A DNA stretch of 64,000 nt, from assembly GCF_014203535.1 (NCBI RefSeq), contig NZ_JACHJI010000006.1, forward strand, positions 248,001-312,000, in the 5' to 3' direction. The notes under the pieces were generated by a model. That model saw only the letters and a program-made list of their open reading frames with translations. It was not told where the DNA came from and ran no database searches. Position 1 is the stretch's first letter. Each line of letters opens with the position of its first letter. This DNA comes from Streptomyces griseomycini (GTDB lineage Bacteria; Actinomycetota; Actinomycetes; Streptomycetales; Streptomycetaceae). This document shows, one piece after another, positions 50,356-58,729 of the stretch. The position numbers were made by a program, and so were the translations under genes.

Positions 50356-50928
50356 TCAGAGTGCGGTGGGGAGCGTCCGCCACAGGTGCGGCCGGTCGGA
50401 GGCGGCCCTGAGGGCGTCCAGCACGACCGGATGCGGTGCGGCGTACAGCACCGGGTGGTCCGTCTCGCCGGACGCGGCGTCGGGCGTGAAGGCCAGGCGC
50501 TCACCGTCCAGGGAGAACCGCGCGTCGACCCCCGGCCTGTTGCCCCGCGGGTCCTGCCGGTGCCAGGCGCCGTTGAAGCGGACGGCGACCAGGCCGTGCA
50601 CGACTCCGAGGTTCTGGTAGCAGAACGCGGTCGGGATGTCCTCGGCCCGGAGCAGCGCGGCCAGCGCGTGGGCCTTGGCGTAGCAGATGCCGGTGCGCCG
50701 CTCCAGGACGTCGGAGGCGCGCCAGGTGACCCGGAGGTCACCGGAGTCCTGCGAGTGCGGGATGTGATCGCGCACGTACTCGAACGCCTCTCGCGCATAG
50801 TCATACGAGTCGACCGCCCGCTCGGCGAGGCGCGCCGCCGTCTCCCGGACCAGCGGATGATGGTGATCGATGACCTCGTCAGCGGCCAAGTACGCGGAGA
50901 GGTCGGGATTTTCCTGGATCAGCTGCAT
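50356..50928 (-). CDS. Transglutaminase-like domain protein
   Basis: The papain-like core is read as ASDVLERRTGICYAKAHALA (catalytic Cys), CYQNLGVVHGLVAVRFNGAW (His) and RQDPRGNRPG (Asp region). Families of this size (190 residues) are predicted cytoplasmic proteases or amidases; activity is unproven. No ribosome site exists before the ATG. A consensus promoter places the transcription start at or next to the ATG, so the mRNA is probably leaderless. A 22-bp inverted repeat overlaps that promoter, so expression is likely tightly controlled. Confidence 0.85.
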   Translation of the reverse strand: MQLIQENPDLSAYLAADEVIDHHHPLVRETAARLAERAVDSYDYAREAFEYVRDHIPHSQDSGDLRVTWRASDVLERRTGICYAKAHALAALLRAEDIPTAFCYQNLGVVHGLVAVRFNGAWHRQDPRGNRPGVDARFSLDGERLAFTPDAASGETDHPVLYAAPHPVVLDALRAASDRPHLWRTLPTAL

Positions 50929-50936
50929 GCGACCAG

Positions 50937-50995
50937 AGCATAGGTATGCGACCGATCGAGAGTCAATGCATTTTCGATCGGTCGCATACCTATGC
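50937..50995 (-). promoter_or_regulatory. Promoter overlapped by a 22-bp perfect inverted repeat
   Basis: On the minus strand, TTGACT (50966-50961) and TATGCT (50942-50937) form a near-consensus -35/-10 pair with 18 bp between. The two arms of a perfect 22-bp inverted repeat (50938-50959 and 50974-50995) flank the -35 box, one arm filling the -35/-10 spacer. This is a textbook arrangement for repression, or activation by twisting, by a dimeric or tetrameric regulator. The -10 ends eight bases before the ATG. Confidence 0.82.
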
Positions 50996-51003
50996 ATACG
51001 CTG

Positions 51004-52074
51004 CTAGCGGGCCATCTCCTCCTTGAGCGCCGCCACGAACATGTCCACGTCGTCCTCGGTGGTGTCGAAGGCGCACATCCAGCGGACGTCGCCCGCGGCC
51101 TCGTCCCAGAAGTAGAACCGGAACCGCTTCTGCAGGCGCTCGCTCACGTCGTGCGGCAGACGCGCGAAGACCGCGTTGGCCTGCACCGGGTGGAGGATCT
51201 CCACACCGTGCACGGCGCGCACGCCCTCGGCCAGGCGCTGGGCCATCTCGTTGGCGTGCCGGGCGTTGCGCAGCCACAGGTCCCGGGCCAGCAGGGCCTC
51301 CAGCTGCACCGACACGAAGCGCATCTTGGACGCGAGCTGCATGGACAGCTTGCGCAGGTGCTTCATGTGGCGGATGCCGTCCGGGTTCAGCACGACGACC
51401 GCCTCGCCGAACAGGGCGCCGTTCTTGGTACCGCCCAGGGAGAGGATGTCGACGCCGACCGCGTTGGTGAAGGTGCGCATCGGCACGTTCAGCGCGGCGG
51501 CGGCGTTGGCCAGCCGGGAGCCGTCCACGTGCACCTTCATGCCGTGCGCGTGGGCGTGCTCGCAGACGGCGCGGATCTCGTCGGGCGTGTAGACCGTGCC
51601 CAGCTCGGTGGCCTGGGCTATGGAGACCACCTGCGGCATGGCGCGGTGCTCGTCCTCCCAGCCGTACGCCTGCCGGTCGATCAGCTCGGGGGTGAGCTTG
51701 CCGTCCGGGGTGGGCACGGTGAGCAGCTTGATCCCGGCGACCCGCTCCGGCGCGCCGCCCTCGTCCACGTTGATGTGGGCGCTCTCGGCGCAGATCACCG
51801 CGCCCCAGCGGTCGGTGACCGCCTGGAGCGCGACGACGTTGGCGCCGGTGCCGTTGAAGACCGGGAACGCCTCGGCCGTGGGGCCGAAGTGGCTGCGGAC
51901 CACCTGCTGGAGGTTCTCGGTGTACGCGTCCTCGCCGTAGGCGACCTGGTGCCCGCCGTTGGCCAGGGCCAGGGCGGCGAGCACCTCCGGGTGGGCACCG
52001 GCGTAGTTGTCGCTGGCGAAACCGCGGACGTCCGGGTCGTGATGACGACGCGCGTCGGTCCTCGGCGGGTTCAC
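51004..52074 (-). CDS. Low-specificity L-threonine aldolase family protein (PLP-dependent)
   Basis: The fold-type I PLP enzyme shows FASDNYAGAHPEVLAALALA, VFNGTGANVVALQ, SAHINVDEGGAPER, VHVDGSRLANAAAAL and the PLP-lysine segment DILSLGGTKNGALFGEAV. It would cleave threonine, or a related beta-hydroxy-amino acid, to glycine and an aldehyde. The GTG overlaps the stop of the SDR gene (GTGA), so it is the third gene of the coupled DUF6421-SDR-aldolase operon. The 356-residue size is normal. The true substrate may differ from threonine given this context. Confidence 0.88.
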   Translation of the reverse strand: MNPPRTDARRHHDPDVRGFASDNYAGAHPEVLAALALANGGHQVAYGEDAYTENLQQVVRSHFGPTAEAFPVFNGTGANVVALQAVTDRWGAVICAESAHINVDEGGAPERVAGIKLLTVPTPDGKLTPELIDRQAYGWEDEHRAMPQVVSIAQATELGTVYTPDEIRAVCEHAHAHGMKVHVDGSRLANAAAALNVPMRTFTNAVGVDILSLGGTKNGALFGEAVVVLNPDGIRHMKHLRKLSMQLASKMRFVSVQLEALLARDLWLRNARHANEMAQRLAEGVRAVHGVEILHPVQANAVFARLPHDVSERLQKRFRFYFWDEAAGDVRWMCAFDTTEDDVDMFVAALKEEMAR

Positions 52075-52817
52075 GGCTTCTCGGTCAGCCACAGACGGTT
52101 TCCGTTCACTTCCGCGGCGGGCTTGTCCCAGACGCCGACGATGGCCTCGGCCAGGTCCTTGACGTCCGTGAAGCCCGCGAACTTCGCGTTGGGGCGGTCG
52201 GCGCGCATCGCGTCGTGCACCAACGCCTTCACCACCAGGATCGCAGCCGCCGACGTCGGCCCCTGCTCGCCCCCGGCCTTGCGGAAGTAGTCGGCCATGG
52301 CGAGCGTCCACGCCTCGGCGGCGGCCTTGCCGGCCGCGTACGCCGCGTTGCCCGCGGTGGGCCTGCTCGCGCCGGCCGCGCTGATCAGGACGTACCGGCC
52401 GCGGTCGCTGCGCTGCAGCGCCTCGTGGAAGGCGAGGGAGGTGTGCTGCACGGTGCGCACCAGCAGCAGCTCCAGGAAGTCCCAGTCGTCCAGGCTGGTC
52501 TTGGTGAAGGTCTCGCTGCCGCGCCAGCCGCCGACGAGGTGGACCAGGCCGTCGACCCGGCCGAACTCCTTCTCGGTGCGGGCGGCCCACTCACGGGTGG
52601 AGTCCAGGTCGAGCAGGTCGACCGTGTCACCGGTGACGGTGGCGCCGCCGTGCGCGTAGCGCGCCGCGTCCACGGCCTGCGCCAGCCGTTCCGGGTCGTT
52701 GTCGGAGCCGACGACGGTCGCTCCCGCCTCGGCCAGCCTGAGCAGTGCCGCGCGCCCCGCGGGTCCCCCCGCGCCGGCCACCGCGATCACCGCGCCGTCG
52801 AGCGCACCGTGCCCCAT
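52071..52817 (-). CDS. SDR family oxidoreductase of the DUF6421 operon
   Basis: The Rossmann loop VIAVAGAGGPAGRAALLRLA departs slightly from the classic TGxxxGxG. It is followed by VDLLDLDSTREWAART, HLVGGWRGSE, the catalytic Ser in LISAAGASRPT and Tyr-x3-Lys in YAAGKAAAEAW. An SDR with unknown substrate, likely NAD(P)-linked. The ATG with AGGAGGCGAGG ahead is preferred to a GTG that overlaps the DUF6421 stop. Because the aldolase follows by overlap, both enzymes are probably used on one compound. Confidence 0.84.
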   Translation of the reverse strand: MGHGALDGAVIAVAGAGGPAGRAALLRLAEAGATVVGSDNDPERLAQAVDAARYAHGGATVTGDTVDLLDLDSTREWAARTEKEFGRVDGLVHLVGGWRGSETFTKTSLDDWDFLELLLVRTVQHTSLAFHEALQRSDRGRYVLISAAGASRPTAGNAAYAAGKAAAEAWTLAMADYFRKAGGEQGPTSAAAILVVKALVHDAMRADRPNAKFAGFTDVKDLAEAIVGVWDKPAAEVNGNRLWLTEKP

Positions 52818-52855
52818 GGTCCTCGCCTCCTGAGCAGTTGTGGATACGCGATCGC

Positions 52856-54253
52856 TCACGCGGCGACCCGCTCGGCGCCGTCCGCCGTGATGCCCTTGGT
52901 GGAGGCGATCACGTTCTTCAGCTTCTTGGACAGTGCCTCATAGAACATGCTCAGCGGAAACTCGTCCGGAAGCACGTCATCGACGAGCTTGCGCGGCGGC
53001 TGCGAGAGGTCCAGGGCCTCGGGGCCCTTGGCCCACTTCGACCCCGGGTGCGGGGAGAGGTAGGCGGACACCAGCTCGTAGCCGGCGAACCAGTGGACGA
53101 GCTTGGGGCGGTCGATGCCGTCGCGGTACAGCTTCTCGATCTCGGCGCACAGCTGGTTGGTGACCTGCGGGGCGCGCTCCCAGTCGATGGAGAGCTTGTT
53201 GTCGGTCCAGCGGACGACGTCGTGCTTGTGCAGGTAGGCGAAGAGCAGCTGGCCGCCGAGGCCGTCGTAGTTGCGGACCCGCTCACCGGTGACCGGGAAG
53301 CGGAACATCCGGTCGAAGAGCACCGCGACCTGCACGTCACGGGCCTGCGGAACGCCGTCGCCGGCGAGCTTCACGGCCTCCTTGAAGGCGGTGAGGTCAC
53401 AGCGCAGCTCCTCCAGGCCGTACATCCAGAACGGCTGGCGCTGCTTGATCATGAACGGGTCGAACGGCAGGTCGCCGTGGCTGTGGGTGCGGTCGTGGAC
53501 CATGTCCCAGAGCACGAACGCCTCTTCGCAGCGCTTCTGGTCGTGGACCATCGCGGCGACGTCCTCGGGCAGCTCCAGGCCCAGGATGTCGACGGCGGCC
53601 TCCGTCACGCGGCGGAAGCGGGCGGCCTCGCGGTCGCAGAAGATGCCGCCCCAGGTGAACCGCTCGGGGGCCTCGCGCACGGCGATGGTCTCGGGGAAGA
53701 GGACCGCGGAGTTGGTGTCGTAGCCCGCGGTGAAGTCCTCGAAGGTGATGCCGCAGAACAGCGGGTTGTCGTAGCGGGTGCGCTCCAGTTCGGCCAGCCA
53801 CTCGGGCCAGACCATGCGCAGCACGACCGCCTCGAGGTTGCGGTCCGGGTTGCCGTTCTGCGTGTACATCGGGAAGACGACCAGGTGCTGCAGACCGTCC
53901 TCGCGGTGCGCGGCCGGCTGGAAGGCCAGCAGCGAGTCGAGGAAGTCGGGCACCTCGAAGCCGCCCTCGGCCCAGCGGCCCAGGTCCTTGGCCAGAGCCT
54001 CGTGGTAGGCGCGGTCGTGGGGCAGCAGCGGGGACAGCCGCTCGACGGCCCCGATCACCTCGCGCACCGCGCGCTCGGCGTCGGCACGGGCCGGGGCGCC
54101 CTCGGCGTCGAAGTCGATCGACCCGTCCTTGGACTGCCAGGGCCGGATCCGCTCCACGGCATCCTTGAGCACGGGCCATGCCGGGTGCTCGACCACCCTG
54201 CTCTCCGAAGGAACCTTCTCCTCCGAACCCACCTGCACAAGAATTTCCGTCAT
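52856..54253 (-). CDS. DUF6421 family protein
   Basis: The 465-residue protein is recognised as DUF6421, an actinobacterial family without assigned function. It is His- and acid-rich, for example AFVLWDMVHDRTHSHGDLPF and LVHWFAGYELVSAYLSPHPG. The WDMVHDRTHSHGD segment looks like a metal-binding site, which suggests a metalloenzyme (inference). No membrane helix or signal is present. GGAGG is close before the ATG. It heads the operon with SDR and threonine aldolase genes. A GC-poor promoter region with AACCTCG/CGAGGTT arms (54273-54307) lies upstream. Confidence 0.8.
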   Translation of the reverse strand: MTEILVQVGSEEKVPSESRVVEHPAWPVLKDAVERIRPWQSKDGSIDFDAEGAPARADAERAVREVIGAVERLSPLLPHDRAYHEALAKDLGRWAEGGFEVPDFLDSLLAFQPAAHREDGLQHLVVFPMYTQNGNPDRNLEAVVLRMVWPEWLAELERTRYDNPLFCGITFEDFTAGYDTNSAVLFPETIAVREAPERFTWGGIFCDREAARFRRVTEAAVDILGLELPEDVAAMVHDQKRCEEAFVLWDMVHDRTHSHGDLPFDPFMIKQRQPFWMYGLEELRCDLTAFKEAVKLAGDGVPQARDVQVAVLFDRMFRFPVTGERVRNYDGLGGQLLFAYLHKHDVVRWTDNKLSIDWERAPQVTNQLCAEIEKLYRDGIDRPKLVHWFAGYELVSAYLSPHPGSKWAKGPEALDLSQPPRKLVDDVLPDEFPLSMFYEALSKKLKNVIASTKGITADGAERVAA

Positions 54254-54506
54254 GTCCCATCCTCCACAGGAGAACCTCGCGTAAGCAGACCGTATACATA
54301 CGAGGTTTCACTCAGCAAGGGGCACCTCAACAAATTATCCTGCCTCACCCCCAGCTTCACCGCACTTTTTCCTGCCGGTCACGCGTACGGGGGAGGCTCC
54401 ACGCGAAGGGGGTTCAGCCTCTGGACGCTGCGGGCACAGGCGATACGGTCCAGGAGGGCCGTAGGGACGCGGCCCCCCGCCGCCGTCGACGGAAGCGAGT
54501 CGCGCC

Positions 54507-55190
54507 TTGAACTTCCTCACCATCGGTCACCGCGGAGTCATGGGTGTCGAACCCGAGAACACCCTCCGGTCCTTCACCGCCGCCCAGGAGGCGGGCCTCG
54601 ACGTCATCGAACTCGACCTGCACCTGAGCAAGGACGGCGCGCTCGTCGTCATGCACGACACGGATGTGGACCGCACGACGGACGGAACGGGCGCGATCGC
54701 CGACAAGACCCTCGCCGAACTGCGCGCCCTGGACGCCGGGCGCGGCGAGCGGATCCCCGTCTTCGAGGAGGTGCTCGACGCCGTCCGGGTGCCGCTGCAG
54801 GCCGAGATCAAGGACGTGCAGGCGGCCAGGGCGCTGGCCGGCGTGATGAACGGACGGAACCTGGCCGGCCGGGTCGAGGTCTCCTCGTTCCACGACGAGG
54901 CGATCACCGAGATCGCGCGGCTGGTGCCCGGGGTGCGCACGGCGCTCATCGGCAGCCGCTACCACACCGACATCGTGGAACGGGCGGTCGCGGCCGGTGC
55001 CTCGACCGTCTGCCTCAACATCCGCCGGCTCACCCTGGAGATCGTGGAGCAGGCGCGGAAGGCCGGGCTGAGGGTCATCGGCTGGGTGGTGAACACCCAG
55101 GACCACCTCAGACTGGCGCGGGCCCTGGGGCTCGACGGCGCGACCACCGACTACCCGGAGATCAAACGCACCGGGCGCTTCACCGCGTGA
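54507..55190 (+). CDS. Glycerophosphodiester phosphodiesterase
   Basis: The GDPD barrel begins TIGHRGVMGVEPENTLRSFT, then ELDLHLSKDGALVVMHDTDV with metal-binding Glu/Asp and the catalytic His. EIKD and the C-terminal GWVVNTQDHLRLARALGLDG complete the fold. It hydrolyses glycerophosphodiesters to glycerol 3-phosphate and an alcohol in the cytoplasm, recycling lipid headgroups. The start is a TTG with GGAAG about eleven bases ahead, as no ATG or GTG lies nearby in frame. It converges with the GNAT gene, 3 bases apart. Confidence 0.9.
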   Translation: MNFLTIGHRGVMGVEPENTLRSFTAAQEAGLDVIELDLHLSKDGALVVMHDTDVDRTTDGTGAIADKTLAELRALDAGRGERIPVFEEVLDAVRVPLQAEIKDVQAARALAGVMNGRNLAGRVEVSSFHDEAITEIARLVPGVRTALIGSRYHTDIVERAVAAGASTVCLNIRRLTLEIVEQARKAGLRVIGWVVNTQDHLRLARALGLDGATTDYPEIKRTGRFTA

Positions 55191-55193
55191 CCG

Positions 55194-55730
55194 TCAGGCC
55201 AGTTCCTTGACCAGCAGCTCGAACTCCAGGTCGTCGCGGAGCGGAACGCCGAAGCGCTCGTCGCCGTACGGGAAGGGGGACGTCTCCCCCGTACGGCGGT
55301 AGCCGCGCCGCTCGTACCAGGCGATCAGGTCCTCGCGCACGGAGATCACGGTCATGTGCATCTCGCGCACGCCCCAGGTCTCACGGGCCTGCCGCTCGGC
55401 CTCCGCGATGATCGTCTTGCCCAGCCCGGCGCCCTGGAGGGCGGGGCTGACCGCGAACATCCCGAAGTAGGCGTGCGCACCGCGGTGCTCGAGCTGGCAG
55501 CAGGCGACGATCCGTCCGTCGCGCTCCACCGTCAGCAGCCGGCTGTCCGGCGACGTGACGACCTCCCGCACGCCCTCCGGGTCGGTCCGCTGCCCCTCGA
55601 GGATGTCCGCCTCGGTGGTCCAGCCGGCCCGGCTGGAGTCGCCCCGGTACGCCGACTCGATCAGCGCGACGAGCTCGTCCACGTCGGCGTCGGTGGCGTC
55701 GCGGAAGGTCAGTGCGGTGGCGGTTTCCAT
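55194..55730 (-). CDS. GNAT family N-acetyltransferase
   Basis: The acetyl-CoA loop is read as FAVSPALQGAGLGKTIIAEA (R/Q-x2-G-x-G/A pattern), preceded by RDATDADVDELVALIESAYR and followed by VISVREDLIAWYERRGYRRT. GNATs move an acetyl group from acetyl-CoA to an amine or protein N-terminus. The target is unknown. No ribosome site stands out before the ATG. It is divergent from the small glyoxalase-fold gene, 92 bases apart. Confidence 0.88.
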   Translation of the reverse strand: METATALTFRDATDADVDELVALIESAYRGDSSRAGWTTEADILEGQRTDPEGVREVVTSPDSRLLTVERDGRIVACCQLEHRGAHAYFGMFAVSPALQGAGLGKTIIAEAERQARETWGVREMHMTVISVREDLIAWYERRGYRRTGETSPFPYGDERFGVPLRDDLEFELLVKELA

Positions 55731-55822
55731 GGGCGCTTCTCCGGTTCCTCTGCTGTGTCTGCGTCGCCTTCCGGCGTGGCTCGGCCGGGGACGAGACTAA
55801 CCCGGGCACTACGCTCGGCCGC

Positions 55823-56215
55823 ATGGTGCACGTACTCGGCAGCCGCATCCTTCTCCGCCCCACCGATCCCGAGCGGTCCCGCGTCTTCTACGGCGAGCGT
55901 CTGGGCCTCGCCGTGTACCGCGAGTTCGGCACGGGGCCGGAGCGCGGCACCGTCTACTTCCTCGGCGGCGGCTTCCTGGAGCTTTCGGGCCGCTCGGAGA
56001 CGGCCCCGTCCCCCGCCGTACGCCTGTGGCTCCAGGTCGAGGACGTGGGCGCGGCGCACCAGGAGCTGCGGGACGGGGGCGTCGAGATCGTCCGGCCGCC
56101 GGTGAAGGAGCCGTGGGGACTGGTCGAGATGTGGATCGCGGATCCGGACGGGACGCCGATCGTGCTGGTGGAGGTCCCGCCGGACCACCCGCTGCGCCAC
56201 CGCCCGGGGATCTGA
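55823..56215 (+). CDS. VOC (glyoxalase/bleomycin-resistance) family protein, single domain
   Basis: The 130-residue protein has the VOC fold: SRILLRPTDPERSRVFYGER, LGLAVYREFG, FLGGGFLEL, LQVEDVGAAHQELRDGGVEI and DPDGTPIVLVEV. Such proteins dimerise to bind small molecules or carry out isomerisation or dioxygenation. TACGCT at 55810-55815 is seven bases before the ATG with no ribosome site, so the transcript is probably leaderless. It ends nine bases before the convergent GNAT gene. Confidence 0.87.
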   Translation: MVHVLGSRILLRPTDPERSRVFYGERLGLAVYREFGTGPERGTVYFLGGGFLELSGRSETAPSPAVRLWLQVEDVGAAHQELRDGGVEIVRPPVKEPWGLVEMWIADPDGTPIVLVEVPPDHPLRHRPGI

Positions 56216-56224
56216 GCACGGCGG

Positions 56225-57139
56225 TCAGCCGGGGCGGTGCTCCCAGCCGCGGTCGGTGCGGGTCAGCTCGCGGAAACCGGCGCCGGTGAGGTGGCCGGGC
56301 AGGGTGCGGTCGGTCTCCGTCCCGTAGGCGACCAGGCGGTCGACGCCGCACAGGCGGAGCCAGTCGGCGGCGTGGGCGAGGAGCCGGTGCTCCAGACCCG
56401 TGCCGTGCGCGGCGGGGGCGACGTGCAGGTTGCCGATGTCCGCGAGGCCGGCGGCGCGAGCGTGACGTTCCGGGCGGTCCAGGGCCGTGTCGACCTCGAT
56501 GAAGCCGAGGGCGCTTCCGCCGTCGTGGACCGTGAGGCGGGTGCCGCACTCCCCCACGGTCCGTTCGACCGCGAGGTGCTCGCCCGGCTCGGTGCGCGGC
56601 AGGTCGGCCACCCGGGCCAGGAGGATCACCTCGGTGTCCCCGACATGGCGGAATCCCGCGTCCGCGTAGACCGCGCGGACGTGCGGCCAGTTGCGGGGCA
56701 GGCCGTGGACGACGGGGGCGGGCAGCGCGCCGTCGGCGTACCCGGCCCGGACGTTCCAGCCGGCGAGCCGGGCCAGGCAGGCCCGCATCAGCAGGTCGGC
56801 GGCCTCCCGCGTGTCCGGCCGGAAGGACGCCGGCGGACGGAAGACGAACCAGTCGATCGCGCCGGCGTCCCGGTAGGACTCGCCGACCTCGGCGTCGGCG
56901 CGGTAGCGCAGCAGGTGGGCACCGGCGACGACCTGTCCGTGCTGCTCGGCGACGAGTGTCGCCCGCTCGGCCACCCAGGGGTCCGTGACGATCTCGCCGG
57001 GCTGCCGTTCCAGCTCGCTGAGCACGGTGTTCACGGAGACGGAGACGCCGGGGACGACGGCCGCCACATGCGCGTTGACCAGGTCGGTGAGCTGGTCGCG
57101 GTCGGCGCGGCGGAAGGGGCGCACTCGGGGCGCGGGCAT
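56225..57139 (-). CDS. Double-GNAT domain acetyltransferase
   Basis: Two GNAT halves are joined in 304 residues. The first has ERATLVAEQHGQVVAGAHLL and a variable CoA region; the second has GLADIGNLHVAPAAHGTGLE with the acetyl-CoA loop and ends VDRLVAYGTETDRTLPGHL. Tandem GNATs include mycothiol synthase and aminoglycoside acetyltransferases; the substrate here is not evident. GGAGGTACC precedes the ATG. It is divergent from the two-domain VOC gene, about 180 bases apart. Confidence 0.82.
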   Translation of the reverse strand: MPAPRVRPFRRADRDQLTDLVNAHVAAVVPGVSVSVNTVLSELERQPGEIVTDPWVAERATLVAEQHGQVVAGAHLLRYRADAEVGESYRDAGAIDWFVFRPPASFRPDTREAADLLMRACLARLAGWNVRAGYADGALPAPVVHGLPRNWPHVRAVYADAGFRHVGDTEVILLARVADLPRTEPGEHLAVERTVGECGTRLTVHDGGSALGFIEVDTALDRPERHARAAGLADIGNLHVAPAAHGTGLEHRLLAHAADWLRLCGVDRLVAYGTETDRTLPGHLTGAGFRELTRTDRGWEHRPG

Positions 57140-57319
57140 GGGGGGTACCTCCGGGCAGGGTGAAGGAGTCGGAGGCCGCCATGCGATGCGGTACGGGCCC
57201 GAGGATACGGTCCGCCACCGCCCCGCACCAGCGGATTTCGCGCCGGATGGCCGGGTGCGGGAGCCGGGCTTAGCGTGCTGGAGGGGGTGCACCCGGGAGG
57301 GGCCCGTGGAAGGAGCGCC

Positions 57320-58084
57320 ATGGAGCTGACCGCGCCGGTGACCGGCGGGCCGTGCTGGGTCGAACTGGGGACCAGCGACCTGGAGTCCGCCCAGCGGTTC
57401 TACACGCGGCTGTTCGGCTGGCGCCCGGATACGGACCCGCGCCGGGAGGCGGGCGGTTACACGGTCGCGCGCCTCGGCGGCGCCGCGGTCGCCGGCCTGG
57501 CACCGCTGTACCAGCCGTCGCAGCCGGTGGCCTGGAACGTGTCGTTCGCGGTGGCCGACGCCGACGCCGCCGTCCGCGCGGTGGCCTCGGCGGGCGGGAC
57601 GGTGCTCCTCGGCCCGGTGGACGTGTTCGACGCGGGCCGTTTCGCGGTGGCCGCCGACCCGTCCGGTGCCGTCTTCCAGCTGTGGCAGGCCGACGCCTTC
57701 CCGGGCGCCGGGCTGTTCGACGCCCCCGGGTCGCTGGGCTGGGCGGAGCTGCTGACCCGCGCGCCGCGGGAGGCCGCGGCCTTCTACACCACCGTGCTCG
57801 GCTGGAGCGTGGATCCCTCCCTGCGCTACCCGCGGTGGGGCGTCGACGGCGCGGACTTCGGCGGCATGGTGGTGATGGACGACAAGTTCCCGCACGAGGT
57901 GCCGGCGCACTGGTTGCCGTACTTCGCGGTCGAGGACGTGGACGACGCCGCCCTGACGACGACGCGGATGGAGGGCAACGTGCTGATGGAGCCCACCTCG
58001 CTGCCCGACGGCCCGCGCATCGCGGTGCTCCGGGACCCGCAGGGGGCGATGTTCGGCGTGTACCGGGCGGGTGACGGGTTCTGA
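57320..58084 (+). CDS. VOC family protein with two glyoxalase domains
   Basis: Two VOC modules lie in 254 residues: VELGTSDLESAQRFYTRLFG with VFDAGRFAVAADPSGAVFQL, and AELLTRAPREAAAFYTTVLG with AVLRDPQGAMFGVYR. The arrangement is that of the CGA/glyoxalase-like proteins common in Streptomyces with unknown reactions, possibly antibiotic or toxin binding. AAGGAGCG lies just before the ATG. It converges with the MarR gene, 15 bases away. Confidence 0.88.
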   Translation: MELTAPVTGGPCWVELGTSDLESAQRFYTRLFGWRPDTDPRREAGGYTVARLGGAAVAGLAPLYQPSQPVAWNVSFAVADADAAVRAVASAGGTVLLGPVDVFDAGRFAVAADPSGAVFQLWQADAFPGAGLFDAPGSLGWAELLTRAPREAAAFYTTVLGWSVDPSLRYPRWGVDGADFGGMVVMDDKFPHEVPAHWLPYFAVEDVDDAALTTTRMEGNVLMEPTSLPDGPRIAVLRDPQGAMFGVYRAGDGF

Positions 58085-58099
58085 GGCCCGGGGCCGGTC

Positions 58100-58729
58100 T
58101 CAGGCCCGCAGGGTGCCCAGCCGGCCTTCCAGTTGCCCGAGCAGCTCGCCCAGCAGGGCGGCGAGCTCGCCGAGTTCCGGTCCGTCCAGGCCGGACAGCA
58201 CGGCGGTCTCGTAGGCGAGCTGCGCGGGCAGGATGCCGTCGACCAGGTCGCGCCCGGCGTCGGTGAGGCGGACGTGCGCGACGCGGCGGTCGCGGGTGTC
58301 GCCGCGGCGTTCCACCAGCCCGCGCTCGGTGAGCTGCTTGAGGCGTTTGGTGACGGCGGCGCCCGAGGAGAAGGTCTCCCGGGCCAGCTCGCTCGGGGTC
58401 AGTTCGTGGCCGGTGCGGCGCAGTGCGCCGAGCAGGTCGAACTCGGGGCGGGTCAGGCCGGCCCGGCGCAGCGGGGCGTCCTCGGCCTGCTGGAGGAGGG
58501 CGGCGCAGCGGTTGATGCGGCCGATCACCTCCATGGGGCCGGTGTCGAGGCCGGGGTGGACGGCCCGCCACTGCCGGACCACCGCGGCGACGGTGTCGCC
58601 CCGCCCGTGGCCGGGCCCGGCCCCGCCGGCCGCCCCCGTGGGGGCCGGCGTCCCCTCGCCGGCCGTCGGGCCGTCGCCACCGGTCACCGGTGCCCCCTCG
58701 CCGGCCGATGGTCCTTCGGTCGCCGTCAT
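58100..58729 (-). CDS. MarR family regulator of the FUSC exporter operon
   Basis: A 45-residue Gly/Pro/Thr-rich tail precedes the MarR core: LTRPEFDLLGALRRTGHELT, LARETFSSGAAVTKRLKQLT and wing VERRGDTRDRRVAHVRLTDA with the conserved D-x-R. It represses genes for efflux or catabolism. Its ATG overlaps the FUSC stop (ATGA), so both come from one mRNA. A CAAGT-N5-ACTTG site at the operon promoter fits MarR operators and suggests autoregulation. Confidence 0.88.
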   Translation of the reverse strand: MTATEGPSAGEGAPVTGGDGPTAGEGTPAPTGAAGGAGPGHGRGDTVAAVVRQWRAVHPGLDTGPMEVIGRINRCAALLQQAEDAPLRRAGLTRPEFDLLGALRRTGHELTPSELARETFSSGAAVTKRLKQLTERGLVERRGDTRDRRVAHVRLTDAGRDLVDGILPAQLAYETAVLSGLDGPELGELAALLGELLGQLEGRLGTLRA

